DNA of 64,000 nt from Sphingobacterium thalpophilum (lineage in GTDB: Bacteria; Bacteroidota; Bacteroidia; Sphingobacteriales; Sphingobacteriaceae). Each line of letters starts with the position of its first letter. Within the stretch, counting starts at the first letter, position 1. The position numbers and the translations under genes are program-made. This document shows positions 26,701-35,775 of this stretch, piece by piece. The notes below the pieces were generated by a model. That model did no database searches. It worked only from the letters and a program-made list of their open reading frames with translations, and was not told where the DNA came from. The stretch covers positions 3,100,001 to 3,164,000 of the forward strand of contig NZ_CP151087.1 in the NCBI RefSeq assembly GCF_038396785.1, read 5' to 3'.

Positions 26701-26820
26701 TCAATTACCCCAATTGGTTTCAGTGCGATTGTAATTCTCACCATTTTCATTGGGCCAAACATTCACTTCCGTAAGGAACAGTTTATAATTTATTTCGATC
26801 TTATTAATTCCCTGTTGCAC
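26701..26820 (-). CDS. Possible small open reading frame, 39 codons
   Basis: A GTG-start frame of 39 codons ends with TGA 14 nt before the CarboxypepD-domain gene. The predicted peptide, rich in Asn, Trp and Glu (LFLTEVNVWPNENGEN is its core), looks protein-like rather than random. It follows a hairpin CTACTTT-TAGC-AAAGTAG on the coding strand. It could be a real small protein, a leader peptide or the remnant of a lost gene. Confidence 0.3.
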   Translation of the reverse strand: MQQGINKIEINYKLFLTEVNVWPNENGENYNRTETNWGN

Positions 26821-26893
26821 CTAACCTACTTTGCTAAAAGTAGTAATAGTTTGACACTTGTACTGTTAAAAAAGTTTAAATATTCTTTGTTTA

Positions 26894-27292
26894 TCACTTG
26901 TATGGATAAAAAACAAAATTAGCGCCTTCAGTCACTACAACAAACAAACACATATAGTCTTTCGCAGGCTTGTAGTTCTGAATAAAAGACGCTTTACGAT
27001 CTTCTTGAATAATATCCATTTCTACAAACTCTTCCAGTGTCGAGGCGTTTATGCTCCATTTCGTCTCCAGTTCCTTACGATCTAATATCACTTCGCCAAC
27101 AGAAACTTCATGCTGATGTGCAACAAAAATTGGATAGTCAGAATAACCTTCTTCAACAATCTCCAGCGCTACTTCGCGGATTGATTCACTATAAAAATCG
27201 AGATCTACCTGCAGACTTTTTAATGGACTTTGCTCTGTAGACGGTGTATTTTCTTCTCTTGCAGATCCTGCAAATAAATCTTCTACTTCCAT
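26894..27292 (-). CDS. Conserved-type hypothetical protein
   Basis: 132-aa soluble protein without signal peptide or known motif. The first 25 residues are Ser/Thr/Glu-rich and probably disordered; the rest looks like one alpha/beta domain with DLDFYSESIREVALEIVEEGYSDYPIFVAH and a C-terminal LFVVVTEGANFVFYPYK strand pair. It begins 11 nt after the rlmD stop on the same strand, so it is probably co-transcribed with rlmD. Confidence 0.7.
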   Translation of the reverse strand: MEVEDLFAGSAREENTPSTEQSPLKSLQVDLDFYSESIREVALEIVEEGYSDYPIFVAHQHEVSVGEVILDRKELETKWSINASTLEEFVEMDIIQEDRKASFIQNYKPAKDYMCLFVVVTEGANFVFYPYK

Positions 27293-27303
27293 ACTGTATG
27301 CTA

Positions 27304-28713
27304 TTACTTCTTTAATTCCAATAAAACCACATTCTCAACGTGTTGGGTATGCGGAAACATATCTACTGGCTTGATCCGCTTCACCTCATATTTTTCGCCC
27401 AACAACACCAAATCGCGTGCTTGTGTAGCAGCATTACAACTGACATATACAATACGCGGTGATTCCATTTCTAACAAACGAGCTACAACGTCAGCGTGCA
27501 TTCCTGCACGTGGTGGATCTGTAATCACCACATCTGGTTTTCCGTGTTCAGCTATGAAGGAAGGGGTCAACACATCTTTCATATCTCCAGCGTAGAACTT
27601 TGTATTCGTAATATCATTGATCGACGAATTGACTTTAGCGTCCTCAATGGCAGTAGGAACATACTCTACACCAACAACTTCTTTCGCCCTCTTAGCGACA
27701 AAGTTTGCAATTGTACCCGCTCCTGTATACAAGTCATACACCAACTCATCCCCCTTTAAATCGGCAAAGTCACGTGTGATTTTATACAGCTCATACGCTT
27801 GTGCAGAGTTTGTTTGATAGAACGACTTAGGCCCAACTTTGTAACGCAAGCCCTCCATCTCCTCATAGATAAAATCACGACCGGCATATACATGAATATC
27901 CTGATCGAAGATTGTATCATTGCGTTTCTGGTTTACAATATATAACAGGGAAGCGACTTGAGGAAACTTTTCTTTAACAAATTCCATCAACAACTCAACC
28001 TGTCCTTCTTCCGGATATGCAAACACAACGATCACCATCATCTCCCCGGTTGAAGAAATACGGATAATCAAATTACGCAATACACCTGTGTGTTCACGCA
28101 AATCGTAGAACGTCATATCTTGACTAAGAGCAAAATCACGGATACTATTACGAACTTCATTTGACGGATCTTCTTGCAAAAAACAATGATCGATATCTAA
28201 AATCTTATCAAAACGTCCAGGCACGTGAAAACCCAGTGCATTCATTTCTAATTGGGACGAATCTTCATCAACAGAAGTCAACCATTTTTTGTTTGAAAAA
28301 GTATATTCTAATTTATTTCTGTAATATTCTGTTTGCGCAGAGCCTAAAATACTTTCCATCGCCGAAGTATCTACTTTCCCAATACGCGAAAGGGCATTAT
28401 CGACAGATTGTTGCTTAAATTTTAGCTGAGCATCATAGGTCATATGCTGCCACTTACATCCGCCACACACTCCGAAATGTTCACAAAACGGATCTACACG
28501 ATAAGATGAAGCCTCTTTTAAACTGGTCACCCGAGCCTCCGCAAAATTCTTTTTCTTGCGCATAAGCTCCACGTCAACAACATCACCAGGAACAGCTTTT
28601 TCTACAAACAAAACCAAATCTTCGGTTTTTCCAACACCTCTACCCTCTTCGGCAATATCAATGATGGCAATATCTTTCAAGAACTTTTTCTCTTGCGGAA
28701 TTCTTCTACTCAT
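27304..28713 (-). CDS. rlmD: 23S rRNA (uracil-C5)-methyltransferase, RlmD/TrmA family
   Basis: SAM-dependent RNA methyltransferase of 469 aa that makes 5-methyluridine (U1939 of 23S rRNA in E. coli RlmD). Seen: N-terminal TRAM-like domain; iron-sulfur cysteines CEHFGVCGGCKWQHM; the SAM motif VYDLYTGAGTIANF; DPPRAGMH; and the catalytic Cys in VYVSCNAATQARDL. I choose ATG 28713 because a TATTTTTG promoter box (28720-28727) sits just upstream; the start at 28755 would precede it. Bacteroidota often carry several paralogs, so the exact uridine is not certain. Confidence 0.9.
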   Translation of the reverse strand: MSRRIPQEKKFLKDIAIIDIAEEGRGVGKTEDLVLFVEKAVPGDVVDVELMRKKKNFAEARVTSLKEASSYRVDPFCEHFGVCGGCKWQHMTYDAQLKFKQQSVDNALSRIGKVDTSAMESILGSAQTEYYRNKLEYTFSNKKWLTSVDEDSSQLEMNALGFHVPGRFDKILDIDHCFLQEDPSNEVRNSIRDFALSQDMTFYDLREHTGVLRNLIIRISSTGEMMVIVVFAYPEEGQVELLMEFVKEKFPQVASLLYIVNQKRNDTIFDQDIHVYAGRDFIYEEMEGLRYKVGPKSFYQTNSAQAYELYKITRDFADLKGDELVYDLYTGAGTIANFVAKRAKEVVGVEYVPTAIEDAKVNSSINDITNTKFYAGDMKDVLTPSFIAEHGKPDVVITDPPRAGMHADVVARLLEMESPRIVYVSCNAATQARDLVLLGEKYEVKRIKPVDMFPHTQHVENVVLLELKK

Positions 28714-28719
28714 AGGGTG

Positions 28720-28727
28720 CAAAAATA
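28720..28727 (-). promoter_or_regulatory. -7 box for rlmD
   Basis: TATTTTTG on the minus strand, 6 nt before the ATG; a nearly leaderless transcript is implied. Confidence 0.5.
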
Positions 28728-28946
28728 CAAATTTATACCGATTTTTCATCTGCATAAATTATTTATAGGCATTGATTATCACTGGTATAAACGGGTTCTT
28801 AACAGGCTCGTAACTTCCTAAAGGAAACAATGGAACAACGGAGTATGGGCAAAAGTAACTCCCGTACAAGAGAATCATAAGAAAAGAGAGCTATACTCAA
28901 AAGATGGCGCCGCGATTTGGACAGAGACGAAAGGCTTAGGATAATT

Positions 28947-29522
28947 TTACTGAACTGTTGCCTGAACAAGATAAGGAAGGATTTCTTTCTGAAACGAAAT
29001 AAAGTTTTTCCGCACATCGGCATCTGAGACAGCCGTAAAAGCAAAAGAAAACACAATACTTTTACTGGACTTGATCAAAAAGGTCAGCTTCTCTTCGCTA
29101 ATCGCTTCATTTATCTTTTCATTCTGAATGAATGTACTTAAGAGCAGAAACTCCAAATCTTCAGACAGCGTTTTTAAATATTCTTGGGCGTTTGCAGATT
29201 CCCGGATAAATTCCCAGCCGATCAATTCATTGCAAGCCGTATAGGTCAGTCGGCTTACCCGCAATATTGTAGACGCCAAAAACGAAGCCATATCATCTTC
29301 ATATTTGGTTGTTTTCAAAATATCCTGCAGACTCGCACGAAGATAATCCATGAGAATGGCATGCAGGATCATTTCTTTACTATCAAAATACTTGTACACT
29401 GTCGCCTTCGCAATCTTAGCTTTTTTTGCCAATGTGTTCACACTGGTTTTATGATAGCCATTTTGACGAAAGAGCTCACGTGCTGTTCTTTTTATGGATT
29501 CAATAATATAATCTGGTTCCAT
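28947..29522 (-). CDS. TetR-family transcriptional regulator
   Basis: 191-aa regulator. The N-terminal helix-turn-helix (about residues 9-55) is clear: IIESIKRTARELFRQNGYHKTSVNTLAKKAKIAKATVYKYFDSKE. The C-terminal ligand-binding helices are not similar to any subfamily that I can name. It stands alone between rlmD and pheS, with no adjacent efflux or metabolic gene to suggest a target or inducer. The 190-nt gap to rlmD shows no gene. Confidence 0.9.
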   Translation of the reverse strand: MEPDYIIESIKRTARELFRQNGYHKTSVNTLAKKAKIAKATVYKYFDSKEMILHAILMDYLRASLQDILKTTKYEDDMASFLASTILRVSRLTYTACNELIGWEFIRESANAQEYLKTLSEDLEFLLLSTFIQNEKINEAISEEKLTFLIKSSKSIVFSFAFTAVSDADVRKNFISFQKEILPYLVQATVQ

Positions 29523-29647
29523 ATACGTTAGATCGTACGAATGTTGAAAGTCATCTACAAAGCCTAAAGACCAAAAAGCATCACATTGTTCTCTTTCCTA
29601 GTTATCGTAGAGAATAATGTGATGCCACAATCTTTACAATGATTAAT

Positions 29648-30688
29648 TTATATTAATTCAGTCTCAAATTGAGACAAGAAACGTGTGTCATTTTCTGAGA
29701 AAAGACGTAAGTCTTTAATCACATATTTAAGGTTTGTGATACGTTCTATTCCCATACCAAAAGCAAAACCAGAATACTTTTTACTATCGATACCACAGTT
29801 ATCAAGCACGTTAGGATCGACCATACCGCAACCTAAAATTTCTACCCAGCCAGAGTACTTACACAAGTTACACCCTGCCCCCTTGCAGATTGTACAGGAG
29901 ATATCCATTTCGGCCGAAGGTTCAGTGAAAGGAAAATAGGACGGACGGAAACGCACTTTGGTACCTTCACCATACATCTCTTGAACAAAATGATATAACG
30001 TTTGTTTCAAATCGGCAAAAGAAACATTTTCGTCTACATATAAACCTTCTACCTGATGAAAGAAACAGTGCGCACGGGCTGATATAGCTTCATTTCTATA
30101 AACACGTCCAGGCATTATCGCACGAAATGGCGGTTTCCCGGCTTCCATTAAACGCACCTGAACCGAAGAGGTGTGCGTTCTCAATGTAATGTCATTACCT
30201 TCTTGTTTTTTGATAAAGAAAGTATCTTGCATATCACGCGCAGGATGTTCCGGCGGAAAATTTAGTGCGGAGAAATTATGCCAATCATCTTCAATTTCCG
30301 GTCCTTCTGATACAATAAAGCCTAATTTCTTGAAAATTTCAACAATTTCTTTACGAACTAAAGAGATGGGATGTCTAGACCCCAGCTGAAAACCTTGACC
30401 AGGCAATGTTAAATCACCCGCTAGTTCCTGGGATTTTTGCTTCTCACCAGACCCGAACTTTTCTTGTGCTTCTTTGAATGTATTTTCTGCTAACTGCTTA
30501 AATTCATTCAACACTTTTCCCAAAGTACGCTTCTCTTCAGGCGTAACTGTTTTGAATTCATCAAAAAGATTTTTCACAATCCCTTTGGAAACCAAAAACT
30601 TCAATCTGAAATTTTCTACATCGGCTGAAGAAGCTGGCGCAAATGCCTTAATCTCTTCAGTATACTGCGTAATTCTATCTTGCAACAT
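29648..30688 (-). CDS. pheS: Phenylalanine-tRNA ligase alpha subunit
   Basis: Catalytic subunit of the alpha2-beta2 class II synthetase that charges tRNA-Phe. 346 aa. Seen: N-terminal coiled-coil tRNA-binding arm, HPISLVRKEIVEIFKKLGF, the class II motif 2 region RTHTSSVQVR, FRAIMPGRVYRNEAISARAHCFFHQVEG, the Cys-rich ISCTICKGAGCNLCKYSGW and motif 3 GFAFGMGIERI. ATG 30688 lies just after a -7 box, so I reject the start at 30721. The beta subunit is not next to it. Confidence 0.97.
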   Translation of the reverse strand: MLQDRITQYTEEIKAFAPASSADVENFRLKFLVSKGIVKNLFDEFKTVTPEEKRTLGKVLNEFKQLAENTFKEAQEKFGSGEKQKSQELAGDLTLPGQGFQLGSRHPISLVRKEIVEIFKKLGFIVSEGPEIEDDWHNFSALNFPPEHPARDMQDTFFIKKQEGNDITLRTHTSSVQVRLMEAGKPPFRAIMPGRVYRNEAISARAHCFFHQVEGLYVDENVSFADLKQTLYHFVQEMYGEGTKVRFRPSYFPFTEPSAEMDISCTICKGAGCNLCKYSGWVEILGCGMVDPNVLDNCGIDSKKYSGFAFGMGIERITNLKYVIKDLRLFSENDTRFLSQFETELI

Positions 30689-30696
30689 AATTAGAG

Positions 30697-30704
30697 CAAA
30701 CATA
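30697..30704 (-). promoter_or_regulatory. -7 box for pheS
   Basis: TATGTTTG on the minus strand, 8 nt before the ATG. Confidence 0.5.
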
Positions 30705-30821
30705 GCCAAAATTTCCACCAAAAAGAAATTTTGAACTTCGACCGGGCATTAAAAACATCACAACAGAAACAGCATGCTCGCTTGGGAGAAAGGAATCAGA
30801 TTATACGGCTAAAACGCTGAT

Positions 30822-30861
30822 AAAACAAAAGAGCGGGCTTAGTTGCCTGCTCTTTTGTTTT
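30822..30861. terminator. Terminator after ssb (bidirectional)
   Basis: A 17-bp stem with one G-T wobble: AAAACAAAAGAGCGGGC (30822-30838) with GCCTGCTCTTTTGTTTT (30845-30861), 6-nt loop. Confidence 0.88.
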
Positions 30862-30924
30862 ATCGATGATTTTACAATAGTTATTATACATGTAAAGTTT
30901 TTACATAATCTCAAATTCTTCAGC

Positions 30925-31383
30925 TTAAAATGGTAATGGATTATCCTCCTGATCATTCTCCGTAAAATCGACCTCCACTTCCTTATCTTCGACTTTTTGC
31001 GCCTGCGTGTTTGCTGTATTACCAGCACTTACACCAGCATTCGGTTCAAAATCCGATTTACGACCTAAAAGCGTGAAGGTTTCAGCGACAACCTCTGTAG
31101 CATATCGTCTAATACCCTCCTTATCCTCATAAGTACGCGTCCGCAGTCGACCTTCAATATAAACTAACTTCCCCTTTGTTAGATATTTTACAGCCACGTC
31201 AGCCAGACCTCGCCACATTACAATATTGTGCCATTCGGTTTGTTCTACTCTTTTCCCGTCTTTGTTATACGTTTCTGATGTTGCCAATGGAAAACTGGCG
31301 ACAGAGACATTACCTTCTAAATAGCGAATTTCGGGATCTTTTCCAAGATGTCCCACTAAAATGACTTTGTTAACTCCTGACAT
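30925..31383 (-). CDS. ssb: Single-stranded DNA-binding protein
   Basis: OB-fold protein that coats single-stranded DNA. 152 aa. Seen: MSGVNKVILVGHLGKDPEIRY, TEWHNIVMWRGLADVAVKYLTKGKLVYIEG and RTYEDKEGIRRYATEVVAE in the OB domain (residues 1-110), then an acidic linker and the partner-binding tip DNPLPF. Follows mutY by 19 nt on the minus strand. Confidence 0.96.
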   Translation of the reverse strand: MSGVNKVILVGHLGKDPEIRYLEGNVSVASFPLATSETYNKDGKRVEQTEWHNIVMWRGLADVAVKYLTKGKLVYIEGRLRTRTYEDKEGIRRYATEVVAETFTLLGRKSDFEPNAGVSAGNTANTQAQKVEDKEVEVDFTENDQEDNPLPF

Positions 31384-31402
31384 AATTTAAAAGCATAAAT
31401 GG

Positions 31403-32452
31403 TTAAAAATTTGACCTTTCCAAAAAGGTAAAGATCAACTTGTGTTTAGCTAATTTATCTAAATCTTTTAGAAATACATAATCCCAATTGGATTTTTTTT
31501 GAATTAGATCGCCTTTTAACCGCACCTCAAAAAATGTCGCGTAGATATTCTGATGACTCAGGATATGTTTTGTCTGCTGCTGTAAAACATAAAGTTGTGC
31601 ATCGGGGCCGAAACAGGAAATAAACCACTCATCGCTAAGAACATCCGGAATAGACAAGCTGTAGTTAGACTCCAAAAGCGGAAACTCATATAGGTTCTGC
31701 CAAACGTCACTTGCACCGCGTTTGGACATCAGTATCCGATCGTTGTCCTTCAAGATAAAATAATTAAAGTATCTATCTTTACTTGCCTTGGCTTTAAGCT
31801 TTACAGGCAACTGCTCTACCTGCCCCTGACTCAGCGCATAACAGGAAGGACGAAACATACAGAATTCACATAAAGGCAGCTTGGGCTTACAATGGGTAGC
31901 CCCAAAATCCATAATTGCCTGATTATACAATGTCGGGTGTTTACGATCAAGATTTTCTTTAGCGATAGCTGTAAAAATCTTCTTTCCTTCTGTAGAATTG
32001 ATAGGTGTTTCTATGCCATAGTATCGCGCTAGTACACGAAACACATTTCCATCCAATACCGCCTGGGCTTCATCGTTCGCAAAAGAAGATATCGCCGCAG
32101 CAGTATACTCACCTATTCCCGGAAGCGTTATTAATGTTTGATAATCTACCGGAAAGACACCCTGATACTGATCGCGAACAATTCGGGCAGCCTTATGCAT
32201 GTTCCGTCCTCGAGAATAATAACCCAGACCTTGCCAAAGATGGAGAATATCATCTTCTTCTGCATTCGCAAATTCCACAACATTCTTAAATCGCTCGACA
32301 AAACGTACATAATAGGGTAAGCCCTGTTCGACACGAGTCTGTTGCAGAATAATTTCAGAAAGCCATATTTTGTAGGCATCTTTTGTTTCTCGCCACGGCA
32401 GATCTCGTTTATGCTGTCGATACCATGCTTGCAATTCCTCGCCAAATTTCAT
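31403..32452 (-). CDS. mutY: A/G-specific adenine glycosylase MutY
   Basis: Removes adenine mispaired with 8-oxoguanine. 349 aa from ATG 32452 (MKFGEELQAWYRQHKRDLPWRETKDAYKIWLSE). Seen: HhH motif LITLGIGEYTAAAI-like LPGIGEYTAAAISSFA, the catalytic region SEIILQQTRVEQG, the [4Fe-4S] pattern CKPKLPLCEFCMFRPSC, and a C-terminal NUDIX-like domain recognising 8-oxoG. Upstream is ureE-2 (42 nt gap); downstream ssb. It may share transcripts with either. Confidence 0.95.
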   Translation of the reverse strand: MKFGEELQAWYRQHKRDLPWRETKDAYKIWLSEIILQQTRVEQGLPYYVRFVERFKNVVEFANAEEDDILHLWQGLGYYSRGRNMHKAARIVRDQYQGVFPVDYQTLITLPGIGEYTAAAISSFANDEAQAVLDGNVFRVLARYYGIETPINSTEGKKIFTAIAKENLDRKHPTLYNQAIMDFGATHCKPKLPLCEFCMFRPSCYALSQGQVEQLPVKLKAKASKDRYFNYFILKDNDRILMSKRGASDVWQNLYEFPLLESNYSLSIPDVLSDEWFISCFGPDAQLYVLQQQTKHILSHQNIYATFFEVRLKGDLIQKKSNWDYVFLKDLDKLAKHKLIFTFLERSNF

Positions 32453-32494
32453 AGCGACAAAAATGCGCAATTTTTCGCTAAAACCAGCATTTCA

Positions 32495-32977
32495 TCATTC
32501 GAGGATAGGCCTACGAATGTAGGTAATCTGCTCATCAGGTTCCAAAATCGTATTTTCCAACGTGATAAAGCCCTTGTATTTTTCTTTTAGCGCCTGATAG
32601 AGACGTCCGTCATAGGAAACAGCAAATCGCCCATCTGCTTTGAGATAAACTGGCAGATGCCGATTGCCCACGTCGAAGCAGAACTCGCCCACAACTGATA
32701 GATTCTGACAATCCAACAATACACAAAGACAAGGTAAAATGTTGACCTGGATAAATAAATCACCGCGATGATAAATACACTGTCCTGAACGCAGTGCGCT
32801 GCTATCATCGCGCTGTATGCGCACCAGATTACCCTTTCTTGTTTTTCGCTGGATAACGCGCTTATTTACTTCATAATAGGAAAGATCCAAAATATCTGAA
32901 TCGCGGCCCAGCTTCAATTGGTCAAAATCAGGGATAACATCAATCCATATCTCCTCGTGCAGGCTCTCCTTATGCAT
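32495..32977 (-). CDS. Second UreE-like urease accessory protein
   Basis: 160 aa. Same layout as UreE: N-terminal beta domain with a basic segment (KRVIQRKTRKGNLVRI), then the ferredoxin-like metal-binding part with the FDVGNRHLPVYL motif whose GNRH histidine binds nickel in UreE, and a closing YQALKEKY helix. The C-terminus lacks a His-rich tail. It begins inside the last codons of ureD (8-nt overlap), so it is translationally coupled to the urease operon. Sequence resemblance to the other UreE (35271) is clear in LPC-CVV and GNxH-P blocks but low overall. Whether both deliver nickel is unknown. Confidence 0.7.
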   Translation of the reverse strand: MHKESLHEEIWIDVIPDFDQLKLGRDSDILDLSYYEVNKRVIQRKTRKGNLVRIQRDDSSALRSGQCIYHRGDLFIQVNILPCLCVLLDCQNLSVVGEFCFDVGNRHLPVYLKADGRFAVSYDGRLYQALKEKYKGFITLENTILEPDEQITYIRRPILE

Positions 32978-33911
32978 AATTAGTTCCTTCCACCACGACA
33001 GCTTCCATCAACTCGGGCTTACTTTTTCGACGGGGTTTGCGCTGTTCAATGACGCTGATTTCCTCGGCCTTCGATTTCTCATCTTCCGCTATCGCTTCAA
33101 CTGTTGTCTCTTCCTTCTTTTCAGAAAGCTTATATTGTGTAAAATCCCAACACAATTGCCCCAACATGTGTAAGAAGTCGTACAATAACTCTCCATCAGT
33201 ACCCAAAGCACGCAGGATAACCACATCTTTTGAAGCCTGTGTAAAACCATAAGAAATATCGTTGTATTCGACAGTTAAGATTTCATCCAATTCATATTTT
33301 AATTCTTGCGCAAAAAGAGCCGAGAACACAAAAGTGGCCTGATGGGTGTATCCCTCAAAAAACAATATCTTCTGTATCGGCTGACTTTTGGGCCGCAAAA
33401 CCTGATTGTCAATAAAAGACAGTTTACCATTTCTAAAAATCTTGGTTTGCGTATGCAGACTATCGAACTCAAATGCCTCTTTCATGTGGATTCTACCCAC
33501 ACTAATAATATCCCCCCACATCAAAACCGCATCTTCAGCCAAGTGAATATGATTGCTTGCCTTAAAAATAGAATCCTTAAACGGCGTTACCGGATGTGGA
33601 ATGTAATGAAACAAGCCGCCGGCCCCCACATGCACGTCTGTATGTTGTCTTGCGCCCGTTTTCATGGGGTGAAGCTTATTGAAGGACTGTGTAAAAAGCT
33701 TCAATTGTGCATCTTTTTTCACACGAACATCAATATGCAAATAATCCGTATCCATAATACCAGGCGATGCACTCATGATGATCATTTCCAAATGGTTGGT
33801 CAATCCTGCCGCGCCATAATGCGTTAGTTTATAAGGTGCATTATGATAACTCTCCTTCAATCTGCTTCTGCCGTCCTCTTTGGCAACATTTAATACGATT
33901 TTGCTATCCAT
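32970..33911 (-). CDS. ureD: Urease accessory protein UreD
   Basis: Scaffold protein that binds the urease apoenzyme with UreF and UreG during nickel insertion. 313 aa. Seen: GRSRLKESYHNAPYKLTHYGAAG, IMSASPGIMDTDYLHIDVRVKKDAQLKLFTQS, GARQHTDVHVGAGGLFHYIPHPVTPFKDS and WGDIISVGRIHMKEAFEFDS, the usual UreD order. It has an extra, highly charged C-terminal tail of about 50 residues (KKEETTVEAIAEDEKSKAEE) not typical of the family. Placed after ureG, 12 nt gap. Confidence 0.94.
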   Translation of the reverse strand: MDSKIVLNVAKEDGRSRLKESYHNAPYKLTHYGAAGLTNHLEMIIMSASPGIMDTDYLHIDVRVKKDAQLKLFTQSFNKLHPMKTGARQHTDVHVGAGGLFHYIPHPVTPFKDSIFKASNHIHLAEDAVLMWGDIISVGRIHMKEAFEFDSLHTQTKIFRNGKLSFIDNQVLRPKSQPIQKILFFEGYTHQATFVFSALFAQELKYELDEILTVEYNDISYGFTQASKDVVILRALGTDGELLYDFLHMLGQLCWDFTQYKLSEKKEETTVEAIAEDEKSKAEEISVIEQRKPRRKSKPELMEAVVVEGTNYA

Positions 33912-33923
33912 ATACGATAAAAT

Positions 33924-34544
33924 TTAGCCTACAGGCTCCAACAAAGCATACTTTTTGATCCATGATTTTACATCTTCCAAACCTTCTAAAGTCATTAAGT
34001 TTGTAAAAATAAATGGTCGTTCACCGCGCATGCGGACGGTGTCCTGACGCATCACTTCCAAGTCCGCATTTACATAAGGGGCAAGGTCTATTTTATTGAT
34101 CAACAACAGATCCGAGCGCGTAATACCTGGCCCGCCTTTACGTGGCATTTTTTCGCCTTCAGCAACATCAAGAACGAATATGGTCAAATCGGCTAGATCC
34201 GGACTAAACGTGGCTGTCAGATTATCACCCCCACTTTCAACAAATATCAGTTCCACATCCTCAAAACGATGCGCTAATTCTTCTACAGCTTCAATATTCA
34301 TCGAAGCATCTTCACGGATTGCCGTATGCGGGCAACCTCCTGTTTCAACACCAATAATACGTTCAGCGGGCAGTGCCGAATTCTGCTGTAGATACATCGC
34401 GTCCTCACGCGTATAAATATCATTCGTTACAACACAAATACTATAATCTGCCGACATCGAACGTGTCAACCGTTCAATAAGTGCCGTCTTGCCAGAGCCC
34501 ACAGGACCAGCAACACCAATTTTCACGTAATTTCTCTTAGACAT
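33924..34544 (-). CDS. ureG: Urease accessory GTPase UreG
   Basis: GTPase that drives nickel delivery to urease. 206 aa from ATG 34544 ([14 protein letters not shown]). Seen: P-loop [14 protein letters not shown], the metal-binding CPH in [19 protein letters not shown], switch [13 protein letters not shown] and the specificity motif [13 protein letters not shown] reject the longer frame from 34595, which would overlap ureF by 35 nt. Confidence 0.97.
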   Translation of the reverse strand: MSKRNYVKIGVAGPVGSGKTALIERLTRSMSADYSICVVTNDIYTREDAMYLQQNSALPAERIIGVETGGCPHTAIREDASMNIEAVEELAHRFEDVELIFVESGGDNLTATFSPDLADLTIFVLDVAEGEKMPRKGGPGITRSDLLLINKIDLAPYVNADLEVMRQDTVRMRGERPFIFTNLMTLEGLEDVKSWIKKYALLEPVG

Positions 34545-34560
34545 CTTTATTTCAATTTTT

Positions 34561-35247
34561 TTACGAAATGTAAATTCTCGTGTATAATTTTTCATGTTGC
34601 ATGCATCGAATATCCTGAGCGATACAACAATTTCCGATCAGATCATCATCCAGTTCGGGCTGTAATCCGACCAATTTATTAATCAAGGGCTGTAGTTTAA
34701 ACAAAATCTGCTGTGCATCCATTTGGCTAATTGGAACCAGTTTGGCACAATTCGTCATAATACCATTCAAAGAATTATAATAAAAAGCACTCAGTGCGTC
34801 TGCATAACTAATTTCCTGCGCATGGGCAAACATGGCAAATGCCATTGCATAGTGACCATGCTGTTCTTGCGCATTTATCGCCTTTAGATAAGCCGAACAA
34901 CGCTTGACCGGTTTTAATTTTTCTGTCAATTTTAAAAACCGTATTCCCAATTTCTTACTGGCATCCCGAATCTCATAAGGAGCTTTGAAAGCGGTTATCA
35001 ATGCATCCAGTTCAGCGATCTTTTTCCTGGTTGCCCTTGATTCACATAATTGCCAAGCTTTATGAAAAAAAGCGGCATCGTTGTAATAGAAACTATGCTC
35101 CAATAAAGTTTGGGCATATTCTTTTGCAGTTTTAGCATCATGTACAATATCTTTATTGATATAAGTTTCCAAGCCATAGGAATGTGTGAAGCCTCCAATC
35201 GGAAATACAGAGTCGTTAATCTGCATTAATGTCAACAATGGATTCAT
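34561..35247 (-). CDS. ureF: Urease accessory protein UreF
   Basis: Helical partner of UreD and UreG in the activation complex. 228 aa. Seen: the start [30 protein letters not shown], matching the conserved D-S-x-x-P-x-G-x-F-x-H-S-x-G-x-E pattern, then [15 protein letters not shown] and [17 protein letters not shown]. The C-terminal [21 protein letters not shown] is family-like. Follows ureE by 23 nt. Confidence 0.94.
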   Translation of the reverse strand: MNPLLTLMQINDSVFPIGGFTHSYGLETYINKDIVHDAKTAKEYAQTLLEHSFYYNDAAFFHKAWQLCESRATRKKIAELDALITAFKAPYEIRDASKKLGIRFLKLTEKLKPVKRCSAYLKAINAQEQHGHYAMAFAMFAHAQEISYADALSAFYYNSLNGIMTNCAKLVPISQMDAQQILFKLQPLINKLVGLQPELDDDLIGNCCIAQDIRCMQHEKLYTRIYIS

Positions 35248-35270
35248 ATGTAATCGTTATTAATTAAGTA

Positions 35271-35765
35271 TTAGAGCCCATTGGCCAAGGTAATTTTGTG
35301 CTGGACTACGGCATACTGATGTATGCGTAACGTATGGGTTCTTTCAATCACCCGTAGTTCTTTCGTCGGTGTAAAACCCGCCCTTTCTAAGGTTTCCCAA
35401 AGGGGATTTTCATAGGCTGCAATAATTTCATGTGCAGCGTTGATGAAAACAGGGATATGTTTGTTGCCAATTTCGAGACATATCCGAGCCATATCCAAGC
35501 GGTTTTTAGGACGTACGACAAGGCAAGGACAGGGTAATATTCGAACAACAATGCGCAGTTCCTTTGTTTCGAACAAAATATCACCGTCAAACAAGGATTC
35601 CGTTCCTAAATTTTTAAAGCCTATTTCTCGGCCTTCAACAGTGAACCCTCGGATAATACGTCTTTCCGTATCAAACCATTCGAGTTCCAAAAAATCAAGT
35701 TCAACACTGTTCTGATCTGTGCTATCGGCCCAAATATTCCCCTTAATGTCTCTTGCTAACAACAT
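35271..35765 (-). CDS. ureE: Urease accessory protein UreE
   Basis: Nickel-binding metallochaperone that delivers nickel to the UreDFG complex. 164 aa. Seen: the N-terminal peptide-binding beta domain, the second domain with RILPCPCLVVRPKN and LEIGNKHIPVFI carrying the conserved GNxH histidine, then NPLWETLERAGF, the usual helix. The C-terminal end (residues ~140-164) has His at THTLRIHQY and VQHK but no poly-His tail. Sits between ureC and ureF, the canonical place, so I give it the ureE name rather than the distal copy at 32495. Confidence 0.85.
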   Translation of the reverse strand: MLLARDIKGNIWADSTDQNSVELDFLELEWFDTERRIIRGFTVEGREIGFKNLGTESLFDGDILFETKELRIVVRILPCPCLVVRPKNRLDMARICLEIGNKHIPVFINAAHEIIAAYENPLWETLERAGFTPTKELRVIERTHTLRIHQYAVVQHKITLANGL

Positions 35766-35775
35766 AAATAACCAA

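Noticed and set aside
28799..29056. 85-codon minus-strand frame overlapping the TetR gene end
   Set aside because: Overlaps a clear regulator gene in another phase and has no motif.
29184..29531. Plus-strand frame of 115 codons inside the TetR gene
   Set aside because: Mirror frame of a clear coding gene without its own start signal.
33306..33827. 173-codon frame opposite ureD
   Set aside because: Antisense to a well-supported urease gene; composition reflects the reverse complement.
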